In this document: in pieces, positions 35,160 to 43,126 of the stretch
How positions within the stretch are numbered: the stretch's first letter is position 1
How the letters are laid out: each line of letters starts with the position of its first letter
Assembly: GCF_016860545.1 (NCBI RefSeq)
Contig: NZ_BNEB01000003.1
Location: 1,550,001 to 1,614,000, forward strand
DNA: 64,000 nt
Direction of reading: 5' to 3'
From: Streptomyces asoensis
GTDB lineage: Bacteria; Actinomycetota; Actinomycetes; Streptomycetales; Streptomycetaceae
The notes under the pieces: generated by a model
The model's database searches: none
Told to the model about the DNA's origin: nothing
The model's input: the letters and a program-made list of their open reading frames with translations, nothing else
Translations under genes and position numbers: made by a program

Positions 35160-36866
35160 TCAGGACTTGCCGGGCTTGGCCGGGGACGACGGGACGGGTG
35201 CCGAGGCCGGTGCCGAGGGCGAGGGCGCCCCCGAGGAGCCGGCCGAGGGCGACGCCGTTCCTGTCGCGCTGTCGCTGTCGCTGTCGGCCCGGCCGCCTTC
35301 GGCGTCGAGCACCCCGCCCCGGACGTCCTTGACGAACCAGCCCTGCGCCGTGTTGACGATCGTCATCCGGTAGGCCCGGCGGACGGCGACGCCCTTGGAG
35401 TCGGTCCAGTCGACGGCCACGCGCACCTGGACGGCCTGCCCCGAGTCGTAGGTGTACGGCTTGCTGTTCTGGGCGCTCGCCGGGACGAGCGCGACGACGG
35501 TGCCGATCTGCGGGGCCGTCAGGCGCCCGGCGAGGCCGGTGGTGGCCGTCAGGGTCGCGTCCGGAGTGAGGAAGCGGGCCATGGCCGTGGCGTTCGAGGC
35601 GCCCCAGGCCTCGAAGTAGCCCGGCAGCACCTCCTTCTGGAGCTGCGTGGACAAGGTGTCGTCCACGACCTCGTCGCCCTGGTCGACCTCGGGCACGTCC
35701 GCGGCGGCCGGCAGCGGCATCTGGCCCACGTCGCCGGAGACGCGCATGCCCTCGCCCGTCGCGAGGTTCTGTACGTACACAGGGACGGTCAGCGTGGTGA
35801 GCGTGCCGTCCTCGGTACGCACCTGGACCCCGAGGTAGCGGCCGTGGTCGCCGTACTCGGGAAGCTTCTCGGCGGTGCCGTCCCAGGTGACGGAGACGGC
35901 CTTGCTGGTGCCCTCGCCGCTCCAGCCGCAGTCGGGATCGACACCGGCGGAGGCATAGCGGGCCAGGTCGGTGCGGCGGGCGGACGAGGTGTCCGGGGAG
36001 AACGTCATGCAGAGCTGCGCGTACTGCTCCGCGAAGGCCGCCGCCTGCTCGGTGGGGAACTCGGTGAGGCGGTACCGGTTGGCGTCCGATGCGTCCAGGC
36101 CGGCGGTGGTGGTGCCGGACGACTTGCCGATCACCAGTCCCATCACGCCGCACGAGCCCAGCGCGAAGACACAGGTCGTGATCAGCAGGGTGGCACGGAG
36201 GGCGACGTGCGTACGCCGTCCGCCTCCGGAGATACGGCCACCCGGCTTGGGCACGTCGAAGTCGCGCGCGGGGAGGGGCTTCGGGACGGAGTGGCCGGGG
36301 TGGCCGGGGTGGAGTCCGCCGCCGGCCGGGGCGGTGGAGCCCGCGCCCGGCGCGGGGGCCGGCGACGCGGCGGACGGGGCCGGTGCGGCGGCCTGGTGTC
36401 CGTGGACGGGAGTGTGCTGGGAGACCGGAGCGTGCTGGGCGGTGGGAGCGGACGAAGGGCTCGGCGCGGTGGCCGCGGCGGGCCTGGCCGCACCGCCGCG
36501 CTTGCGCTGCTCCTTCTCCGCCTTCTTCTGCTCGTACGCCGCCTTGCGCGCAGCCCGCTCGCGCTCGCGCTTCTCCTTCTTCGACTCGCCCTGGGGCCGC
36601 GTCTCGCGCGGCGGCAGCGACGGCACGGCGGCCTGCCCCGCACGGGGCGTGCTGCGCACCCATGCGGCGGCGACCTGGGCGCGGGCCGCGTCGGAGGGCA
36701 GTGGCTGCGGCTGCTGCGGGGCGGAAGGCTGCTGCGGGGCGGGAGCCTGGTTCCCCTGCCCCTGCCACGCGTGCTGCGGTGGCTGCTGGGAAGGACCGAA
36801 GGGCCCGGGCTGCCCCGAGGGCTGGCCTTCGCCGACCGCGCCAGCAGGGCTGTTGTGGTCTGTCAT
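35160..36866 (-). CDS. TcpC/VirB8-like membrane protein with Pro/Gln-rich N-terminus
   Basis: 568 aa from ATG 36866. Residues 1-200 are disordered (P/Q/A-rich with a charged K/E/R stretch), residues 210-245 include one membrane helix (RATLLITTCVFALGSCGVMG), and the extracytoplasmic remainder has two NTF2-like halves: RLTEFPTEQAAAFAEQYAQL with a later CGWSGEG, and DVPEVDQGDEVVDD through YRMTIVNTAQGWFVKDV. This matches TcpC-type conjugation proteins, structural cousins of VirB8. It ends in an S/A/P-rich tail. It is the first gene of the minus-strand operon, separated by a divergent promoter from the gene at 37205. Confidence 0.75.
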   Translation of the reverse strand: MTDHNSPAGAVGEGQPSGQPGPFGPSQQPPQHAWQGQGNQAPAPQQPSAPQQPQPLPSDAARAQVAAAWVRSTPRAGQAAVPSLPPRETRPQGESKKEKRERERAARKAAYEQKKAEKEQRKRGGAARPAAATAPSPSSAPTAQHAPVSQHTPVHGHQAAAPAPSAASPAPAPGAGSTAPAGGGLHPGHPGHSVPKPLPARDFDVPKPGGRISGGGRRTHVALRATLLITTCVFALGSCGVMGLVIGKSSGTTTAGLDASDANRYRLTEFPTEQAAAFAEQYAQLCMTFSPDTSSARRTDLARYASAGVDPDCGWSGEGTSKAVSVTWDGTAEKLPEYGDHGRYLGVQVRTEDGTLTTLTVPVYVQNLATGEGMRVSGDVGQMPLPAAADVPEVDQGDEVVDDTLSTQLQKEVLPGYFEAWGASNATAMARFLTPDATLTATTGLAGRLTAPQIGTVVALVPASAQNSKPYTYDSGQAVQVRVAVDWTDSKGVAVRRAYRMTIVNTAQGWFVKDVRGGVLDAEGGRADSDSDSATGTASPSAGSSGAPSPSAPASAPVPSSPAKPGKS

Positions 36867-37204
36867 CGAGTCGGTTACTCCAGCGAGTCGGTTCCCCGTC
36901 CGCCTGGGCGGGTTCACGACCGCACCGCACGACGGGCCCTGGCCCGGCCAGGTGCGCTTGGCAGTGTGACAAAGACCTGTCACCGGACCGGTCTCGTTTT
37001 CCTCGCCGGGACGCCGGGAATTCCCGATGCCGTGGCCATGAGGAAACCGGCCGGGAAAACTGTCAGGGACACGGCGGGAAGGTGCCGTGCCGTACCGACC
37101 CGCCCTGGGCCCACAATGCGCTGGGCGCGTGTGCCCGAGGTCGCCGGGTACCTCTGTCCCGGCACCACCCCCCTGGACCCGACGGACCCGGCGAAGGACG
37201 AGAG
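36867..37204. other. Divergent promoter region of the T4SS-like operons
   Basis: 338 bases separate the minus-strand operon (starting at 36866) from the plus-strand operon (starting at 37205). It holds a perfect GGGAATTCCC palindrome (37016-37025) and AT-enriched patches near 36991-37025 and 37050-37080. No open frame here looks coding. Confidence 0.55.
37016..37025. promoter_or_regulatory. GGGAATTCCC palindrome, copy 1
   Basis: A perfect 10-bp dyad within CCGGGAATTCCCG, in the divergent region between the two T4SS-like operons. The same 10-mer occurs at 38360 before another gene of the locus, so it may be a shared operator. Confidence 0.45.
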
Positions 37205-37807
37205 TTGACCGACCACAACGGGCACCCGCAGCAGCCGCAGTACCCGCAGCAGCCGCAACCTCCGGAGCAACCCGGCCCCCGCCCCTGGGAGATCCCCCCG
37301 CAGGCCTCGCAGGTCCACCAGGCTCCACCGGTCCAGCAGGTCCCCGCTCCTGCGCCCGCCGCTGCCCCGCCGCCCACCGCCGTACCGGCACCGCAGCCGG
37401 CCCAGGCCCCGCAGGTCTTCCAGGCCGAGCACGCCTGGATCGACGGCTACGAGCCCGGTAACCCCTGGCAGGCCAGCCTGTGCGTGAAGACGCCCTACGG
37501 GACCTTCGCCTATCCCCTCACGCCGAACACGATCCCCGAACTCCTCGAGCAGATGGTCCTGGTGGCGCAGGAGCAGCAGGGGATGCCGGTCGGGTTCGAC
37601 GAGGAACCCGAGCTGTCGTCACCGGACGAGGAGGCCCTGGAGGAGGAGCAGCAGGCGTCCGGATCCGACATCCACAACGGCCGGGCCGCGCGTCTGACGG
37701 GCTGGGCCGTCGTCCACGACCTGTGGGAACGCGAGGACCCCACGGCGCGCATCGTGATGGGCGCGGTGGTGGTCGTCCTGCTGCTGCTCGGTATCGTCCT
37801 GACCTGA
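37205..37807 (+). CDS. Pro/Gln-rich tail-anchored protein
   Basis: 200 aa from TTG 37205 with GAAGGA upstream; the N-terminus MTDHNGHPQQ resembles that of the divergent TcpC-like protein (MTDHNSPAGA). About 75 P/Q/A-rich residues precede a small folded part (AWIDGYEPGNPWQASLCVKT, then YGTFAYPLTPNTIPELLEQM). A single C-terminal membrane helix (IVMGAVVVVLLLLGIVLT) ends the protein, so it is tail-anchored with the bulk in the cytoplasm. First gene of the plus-strand operon. No family recognised. Confidence 0.62.
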   Translation: MTDHNGHPQQPQYPQQPQPPEQPGPRPWEIPPQASQVHQAPPVQQVPAPAPAAAPPPTAVPAPQPAQAPQVFQAEHAWIDGYEPGNPWQASLCVKTPYGTFAYPLTPNTIPELLEQMVLVAQEQQGMPVGFDEEPELSSPDEEALEEEQQASGSDIHNGRAARLTGWAVVHDLWEREDPTARIVMGAVVVVLLLLGIVLT

Positions 37808-37887
37808 TGGCGCGGGCGCGGCCGGGTGCCACTCGGTGACGCGACGCCCGCGAACCGACCGAACCGACCGACGGATGAGGGGCCTTG

Positions 37888-38250
37888 ATGTCCGGCACCG
37901 CAGAGGGCTCCGAGGAGCCGGAGTTCTACTTCGCGGACGTCTTCGTCTTCGTCTCCGACTATCTCGCGCAGATGATCCGCCGCCGGGTCAACGGCAGTTC
38001 GGCGACCTGGTGCCCCAGGTGGTGGGAGCACCCCGAGGCCGGTGCCCGTCTGTCGGCGCTCTGGCTGGCCTGGGAGCATCTGCGCCAGGACCCGGCGCTG
38101 GGCATGTCCACGTGGTGGCTGCACCACGCCGATCCGCATCTGCGGGTGCTGATGGACGCCGACTCGGGCCCGTTCGCGGCCTGCTCGCCCAAGGACGGGC
38201 ATACGGCGTACCCGTTCGACCCGCTGCCGGTGGACCCGCGTCCGGAGTGA
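37888..38250 (+). CDS. DUF4913 family protein
   Basis: 120 aa from ATG 37888 (TTG 37885 adjacent) with GATGAGGGG upstream. The Trp-rich core (WCPRWWEHPEAGARLSALW, WEHLRQDPALGMSTWWLHHA, DPHLRVLMDADSGPFAAC) matches what I know of DUF4913, a family seen in actinomycete conjugation-type loci. There is no membrane segment. It lies between the tail-anchored protein and the VirB8-like gene, in the same direction. The function is unknown. Confidence 0.8.
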   Translation: MSGTAEGSEEPEFYFADVFVFVSDYLAQMIRRRVNGSSATWCPRWWEHPEAGARLSALWLAWEHLRQDPALGMSTWWLHHADPHLRVLMDADSGPFAACSPKDGHTAYPFDPLPVDPRPE

Positions 38251-38359
38251 CCGCCGTGGCGGGCGGCCGGGCACGCGTTCGGTGAACGACGCCGCGGTGA
38301 GGAGACCCGCACGGCGTCGTTCCCCGCTTTCCCGTCGCCGACGCGCCGCTTTCCCCGCC

Positions 38360-38369
38360 GGGAATTCCC
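38360..38369. promoter_or_regulatory. GGGAATTCCC palindrome, copy 2
   Basis: Same 10-mer as at 37016, within CCGGGAATTCCCC, 80 bases before the GTG of the VirB8-like gene at 38449. It may mark an internal promoter of the plus-strand operon. Confidence 0.45.
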
Positions 38370-38448
38370 CCGACTCCCCGCTTGCGCCTCCCCCTACCGT
38401 GTCCCGGTCACCCGCCGTACCGGCTCAGCACAAGGGAGGCGCGGGAAC

Positions 38449-39126
38449 GTGGACTTGCCTGCGGAGAACAAGCGCACGGGGCTCTTGGCCCTGGGGGTGC
38501 TCGGGCTTCTCCTGATCGCCGTGCTCACCGCCTTCACCGTCTTCAACGGAGACGACGGGGGCGACGGTGACGCCAAGGGCGGCTCCGCGACGCCCACCGC
38601 CACCTCGGGCGGCAGCGACACCGGCTCGGCCGGGGAGGGAACGGGCGGCGGCGCGACGCAGAACACCGCGGTCGCCCCGATCGTCTCGGCCTCCGAAGCC
38701 CTGAAGGCGCACGCCGTGATGGTCCAGTACATGGCCGGGCTCACCACGTACGACCACTCGAGCAGTGCCGCGACCTGGAGTGCCCCGCTGGCCCGGCTCA
38801 CCACGGACGACGACCGGATGAAGGCCGCGACCTCACTGCCGACCGGCAAGGAGTGGGCGACCTGCCAGGCCGAGGAGTGCTCCTCCAAGGGGGTGGCCGT
38901 CGTGGTGCGTGACGCCCTGGTCTCGGACGACCTGGTGCGTGACAGCGGCCGCTCGATCTCCACCCTGGTCGAGGTGACCTCCACCTATACGGCGGGCGGG
39001 CAGACCACGACCGAGACCAACCAGTGGCTGGTGACGGTCAAGGAGGACGGGGGCGACTGGCTCGTCTCCGGATTCGACGTCTTCGGCCTCGGTGACGTGG
39101 GCGCGTCCGACGACTCGGGGGTGTGA
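38449..39126 (+). CDS. VirB8-like membrane-anchored protein
   Basis: 225 aa from GTG 38449 (GGGAGGCGCGGGAAC upstream). One membrane helix (residues 10-31, LLALGVLGLLLIAVLTAFTV) is followed by a Gly/Asp/Ser linker. The extracytoplasmic domain is NTF2-like, with MVQYMAGLTTYDHSSSAATW, WATCQAEECSSKGVAV, and the C-terminal TNQWLVTVKEDGGDWLVSGF. It resembles VirB8/TcpC structural proteins of type IV systems, but shorter than the protein at 35160. It sits six bases before the peptidoglycan hydrolase gene, so it is expressed with it. Confidence 0.68.
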   Translation: MDLPAENKRTGLLALGVLGLLLIAVLTAFTVFNGDDGGDGDAKGGSATPTATSGGSDTGSAGEGTGGGATQNTAVAPIVSASEALKAHAVMVQYMAGLTTYDHSSSAATWSAPLARLTTDDDRMKAATSLPTGKEWATCQAEECSSKGVAVVVRDALVSDDLVRDSGRSISTLVEVTSTYTAGGQTTTETNQWLVTVKEDGGDWLVSGFDVFGLGDVGASDDSGV

Positions 39127-39132
39127 GCCGGC

Positions 39133-41223
39133 ATGGTTGCACCAGCGGTACTGGCCGCCGCCAGCAAAGCGGCGAAGGTCGCCAAGGCCGCGAAGGCGGC
39201 GAAGGCGGCTGCCCAGGGCGGCGGCGACAAGGGCGGCGGCAACAAGAACAACAAGTGGATGTGGATGGTCGGCGGCATCGGCTGCCTGCCCATCGCCGGC
39301 GTCGGCACGCTCATCATGATCCTGGTCGGAAGCATGATCGGCGGGGTGGGAGCGGGTGCCGCGGCGGCGTCCTGCGGTGACTACGCCGACAACGCCAACG
39401 CCGGCAACACCGGTGACGCCGCGGCCACCAACCCGGTCATGCCGGCCGGCAAGATGTACATGCCGAGCGAGACGGCGCGCAACGAGATACCGCCGAAGAT
39501 GATCCTCGCCGCGATGCGTGCCGCCGCCCGCTACGACGGGCTCGACTGGACGCTCATCGCCGGGCAGATGTACCAGGAGACCAAGTACGGCCAGGACCCC
39601 TCGGCCGCGCCCGGCGGCGCGAACTCCCTCGGCTACATGGGCATCCTCCAGTTCGGCAAGCCGGCTTGGAAGGACTACGGCGCCGACGGCAACGCCGACG
39701 GCACGAAGGACCTGTACAACATCGACGACGCGGCCTGGGCCGCCGCCAACTTCCTGCACGCCAAGAAGGCCGAGACCGCTCCTTTCAAGGCTCTCCAGGT
39801 CTACTCCGGCTCCACGGCCGCCAACACGATCTATCCACGGGTCGTCCTCACCCAGGCCGCCCGGTACCGCGGGGCGCTCACCGGGGACCAGGCGCTCATC
39901 AAGCGCTGGTACGCGCACCTGAAGGAGACCATCGAGAAGAACCCCGGCTTTCCCACCCTGGGGAAGCAGTCGGACATCCCGGAGCCGGTCGGCAACAACG
40001 CCCAGCCCGGCTCCGCACTCAGTATCAAGGCGACCCCGGCCCGCTCCTGGTCGACCCCGGCACTGGACGACGCCGGTGGCGGCAGCACCACCGCGATGTC
40101 CCTCGCCGCGTACAGCACCGACTTCAGCGGCGGCGACGCCGGCTACGCGACGACCGTGTCCTTCCCCCTTGCCAAGCAACCCACGACCGGCAAGGACTGG
40201 CAGTGGCCGATGAAGCAGGGCACCTACACGATCGGCACCCCGTACCACCAGAACGGCCGCATGTGGAGCCTCGGTTACCACACAGGTCTTGACCTGGTGG
40301 CCTCCAGCGGTACCCCGATCTACGCCCCGGCCGACGGAAAGGTCGTCCACGCAGGCCCCGGCGGCTCCTACGGCAACATGACGAAGATCGAGCACGCGGG
40401 CGGCGTCATCACGCTCTACGGCCACCAGACCTCGATCAAGGTGTCCGTCGGGCAGTCCGTCAAGCGTGGTCAGCAGATCGGTACGGTCGGCGCGACGGGC
40501 AACGTCACGGGGCCGCACCTGCACTGGGAAGTCCTCGTTCCGGGTGTGGACAACCCGTTCGTGGGCGGCCAGGACCAGGGCCCGGGCATGGTCGACCCCG
40601 ACGAGTGGATGAAGGGCAAGGTCACCGCCAACCCCGACTACGGCACCGTCCCCGGATCCGACGAGAGCAGCCGGGACGCGCAGTACGCCGACTGCGCCGA
40701 GGAGAACGGCGGCGCCGCGGTGGCGCCGGACGGCGCGGGCGCCTCCGGTGTCCTCCCGGACGCCGACGACCCGGTCATCCGCGCCGTCCTGGGCTGGGCG
40801 CAGCGCGGGATCGGCGTCCCGTACGTGTTCGGCGCCCCGCGTCTCCAGGGGCAGAACCCGACCAGTTTCGACTGCTCCAGCTTCACGCAGTGGGCCTACT
40901 ACATGGCCAGCGGCGGGAAGATCAACATCGGTACGACGACCTACACGCAGGAGCCCTACCTCAAGAAGTACGAGGTGTCGCTGTCCGAGGCCCAGCCCGG
41001 TGACGTGATCTTCTTCCGGCCGGAAGCCGGTCACTCGGGCCACGTGGCCCTGGTCTGGGACCCCAAGGGCCACAAGATCCTCCACGCCCCGCGTCCGGGC
41101 AAGTCGGTCGAGTTCAGCAAGTGGGACTACCAGGACAAGATCACCGGCGTCTACCGGGTCCCCATTCCCGCGGGCACGAACGCGGTCGAGGGCAACGGCA
41201 AGGACAGCGGAACGAAGGCATGA
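39133..41223 (+). CDS. Three-domain peptidoglycan hydrolase (transglycosylase, M23, NlpC/P60)
   Basis: 696 aa from ATG 39133. An Ala/Lys/Gly-rich N-terminus leads into one membrane helix (about 45-78). A lytic-transglycosylase-like region follows (about 115-275, AAARYDGLDWTLIAGQMYQE, YMGILQFGKPAW). An M23 endopeptidase domain spans about 355-490 with GYHTGLDLV (H383, D387) and HLHWEV (H462, H464), which bind zinc. The C-terminal NlpC/P60 domain (about 555-685) has FDCSSF (Cys581) and GHVALVW (His637). It is the VirB1-type wall-opening enzyme of the locus, tethered outside the membrane. All catalytic residues that can be seen are present. Confidence 0.86.
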   Translation: MVAPAVLAAASKAAKVAKAAKAAKAAAQGGGDKGGGNKNNKWMWMVGGIGCLPIAGVGTLIMILVGSMIGGVGAGAAAASCGDYADNANAGNTGDAAATNPVMPAGKMYMPSETARNEIPPKMILAAMRAAARYDGLDWTLIAGQMYQETKYGQDPSAAPGGANSLGYMGILQFGKPAWKDYGADGNADGTKDLYNIDDAAWAAANFLHAKKAETAPFKALQVYSGSTAANTIYPRVVLTQAARYRGALTGDQALIKRWYAHLKETIEKNPGFPTLGKQSDIPEPVGNNAQPGSALSIKATPARSWSTPALDDAGGGSTTAMSLAAYSTDFSGGDAGYATTVSFPLAKQPTTGKDWQWPMKQGTYTIGTPYHQNGRMWSLGYHTGLDLVASSGTPIYAPADGKVVHAGPGGSYGNMTKIEHAGGVITLYGHQTSIKVSVGQSVKRGQQIGTVGATGNVTGPHLHWEVLVPGVDNPFVGGQDQGPGMVDPDEWMKGKVTANPDYGTVPGSDESSRDAQYADCAEENGGAAVAPDGAGASGVLPDADDPVIRAVLGWAQRGIGVPYVFGAPRLQGQNPTSFDCSSFTQWAYYMASGGKINIGTTTYTQEPYLKKYEVSLSEAQPGDVIFFRPEAGHSGHVALVWDPKGHKILHAPRPGKSVEFSKWDYQDKITGVYRVPIPAGTNAVEGNGKDSGTKA

Positions 41224-41278
41224 ACGCACAGATGAGGCCGGGCAGGACCGGCGACGTCCAGAAAGGACGGACCCGCGG

Positions 41279-43009
41279 GTGACCGCAGAACAGAAGAAGA
41301 AGCCCCGCGCCGAGGACGACTGGACCTTCGAGATCGTCATCGCGGTCGCCGTCGTGCTGCTCGTCGGGGCCGGTGCCTGGCTGGCCGCGAAGATCGGGGC
41401 CGGGTACTCCGACGCGCCCGCGCCGGCCGGCAACCCGCTGACGTTCCTCGTCGACGTGCTCAAGGGCGACTACGGCTGGCCGGGTTCCGCGGCCAGCGCC
41501 GTCGCGGCCGGGGAGGCGGTGGTGGTCGGGATCCTCGCCCTCGCCGCCTACCGGGTGCGGGAGCGGTTCAAGAAGAAGCCCAGGGTGGACGGGGCCGCCC
41601 AGCACCTCGCGAAGGGCGAGGAGCTCGGCAAGCTGACCATGAAGGGCGCGGCGGCCATCGCCGAGCGGCTCGGCGTGCAGGCCCGCACGCCCGGCGTGTT
41701 CATCGGACGGTCCGTCAAGGGGCGCCAGCCGCTGTACGGGTCCTACGAGGACATGCACGTCGACATCTGGGGTCCGCGGACCGGCAAGACGACCCGGCGG
41801 GCCATCCCCGCCATCCTCGACGGGCCGGGCGCCGTCCTCGTCACCTCCAACAAGCGGGACATCGTCGACGCCACCCGGGGCCCGCGGACCGCGCGCGGAC
41901 CGGTCTGGGTGTTCGACCCGCAGCAGGTGGCGCAGGAGGAGCCGAGCTGGTGGTGGAACCCGCTGTCGTACGTCACCGACGTGGCGCGGGCCCGCAAGAT
42001 GGCCGACCACTTCGCCAGCGGCTCGCGGGACGCAGGCGCCTCCACCGACGCCTTCTTCGACCCGGCGGGCCAGGACCTGCTCGCCAACCTGCTGCTCGCC
42101 GCCGCCTGCGCCAAGGCGCCGATCACCCAGATCTACACCTGGCTGTCCAACCCCAAGGACGACGCCCCGGAGCGGATCCTGCGCGGCGCCGGGCACGCGA
42201 TGTCCGCGGACGGCCTCGCCGGTGTCATCAACGCTCCCGACAAGCAGCGCAGCGGCATCTACGGCGTCGCCCAGCAGATGGCGTCCTGCCTGGTCAACCC
42301 CGAGGTCAACCGGTGGGTCACGCCCCCGGCCGACGAGTACGCCGGCGAGTTCGACCCGCACGCGTTCGTCCGCGGCGGCGGGACCCTGTACTCGCTGAGC
42401 CGGGAGGGCCGCGACTCCGCGGGGCCGCTCGTGACCGCGCTGACCGTGGCCGTCGTCGAGGCCGCCGAGGAGTACGCCACCACCCAGCGCGGCGGCCGGC
42501 TGCCGCTGCCCCTCGTCGGTGTCCTCGACGAGGCGGCCAACGTGTGCCGCTGGCGGTCCCTGCCCGACCTGTACTCGCACTACGGCTCGCGCGGCATCAT
42601 CCTCATGACGATCCTCCAGTCCTGGGCCCAGGGGATCGAGGTGTGGGGCGAGCGCGGCATGGAGAAGCTGTGGTCCGCCGCGAACGTCCGCGTCTACGGC
42701 GGTGGCGTGTCCGACACCCGCTTCCTGGGCGACCTGAGCGAGCTGGCCGGCGACTTCGAGCTGCGCGAGTACCAGACGAGCCGTGAGTCGGAGTTCGGCG
42801 GCTGGTCCGGCGCCCGCTCGATCAGCGAGTCCACGCGCCGTGAACGCGTCCTGCACGTCTCCGATCTCGGCGCGATGCCGCCGGGCCGGGCCCTGGTCCT
42901 CGCCTCCGGCACCAAGCCGGTCCTGGTCGAGACGGTCCCGTGGTGGGAGGGCGGGTACGCCGCCGAGGTCCAGGCCTCGCTGAAGAAGTACGACCCCGGG
43001 GCGCGCTGA
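41279..43009 (+). CDS. TraG/VirD4-like coupling ATPase
   Basis: 576 aa from GTG 41279. Two N-terminal membrane segments (about 15-45, VIAVAVVLLVGAGAWLAAKI, and about 78-98) precede the cytoplasmic ATPase. Walker A is GPRTGKTT near residue 165; Walker B is LPLVGVLDEAANVC near 410-422, with downstream ILMTILQSWAQGIEVWG. This is the VirD4/TraG type, which brings substrates to the T4SS channel. It is the last gene of the plus-strand operon. No relaxase gene accompanies it, so the substrate may be protein rather than DNA, or the relaxase is elsewhere. Confidence 0.86.
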   Translation: MTAEQKKKPRAEDDWTFEIVIAVAVVLLVGAGAWLAAKIGAGYSDAPAPAGNPLTFLVDVLKGDYGWPGSAASAVAAGEAVVVGILALAAYRVRERFKKKPRVDGAAQHLAKGEELGKLTMKGAAAIAERLGVQARTPGVFIGRSVKGRQPLYGSYEDMHVDIWGPRTGKTTRRAIPAILDGPGAVLVTSNKRDIVDATRGPRTARGPVWVFDPQQVAQEEPSWWWNPLSYVTDVARARKMADHFASGSRDAGASTDAFFDPAGQDLLANLLLAAACAKAPITQIYTWLSNPKDDAPERILRGAGHAMSADGLAGVINAPDKQRSGIYGVAQQMASCLVNPEVNRWVTPPADEYAGEFDPHAFVRGGGTLYSLSREGRDSAGPLVTALTVAVVEAAEEYATTQRGGRLPLPLVGVLDEAANVCRWRSLPDLYSHYGSRGIILMTILQSWAQGIEVWGERGMEKLWSAANVRVYGGGVSDTRFLGDLSELAGDFELREYQTSRESEFGGWSGARSISESTRRERVLHVSDLGAMPPGRALVLASGTKPVLVETVPWWEGGYAAEVQASLKKYDPGAR

Positions 43010-43030
43010 CGGCCGTGGCCGCGGTCGGCA

Positions 43031-43074
43031 CACGACGAGGGCCCGGGGGATCGACCCCCGGGCCCCTCGTCGTG
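43031..43074. terminator. Bidirectional terminator at the right edge of the T4SS-like block
   Basis: A long hairpin: CACGACGAGGGCCCGGGGG pairs with its complement across loop ATCGA, with one bulged C. It separates the coupling ATPase from the convergent LAXTG surface protein. Confidence 0.8.
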
Positions 43075-43126
43075 CCGTGGGGGCCGGGAGCCGCGGCCCC
43101 GGGCCCCCGCCCCTGGTGCCGTGGGG

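Noticed and set aside
27715..43009. Block as a standard TraB-type Streptomyces conjugative element
   Set aside because: No TraB/FtsK-type single translocase, rep or korA-like gene is seen; the genes are of VirB4/VirD4 type.
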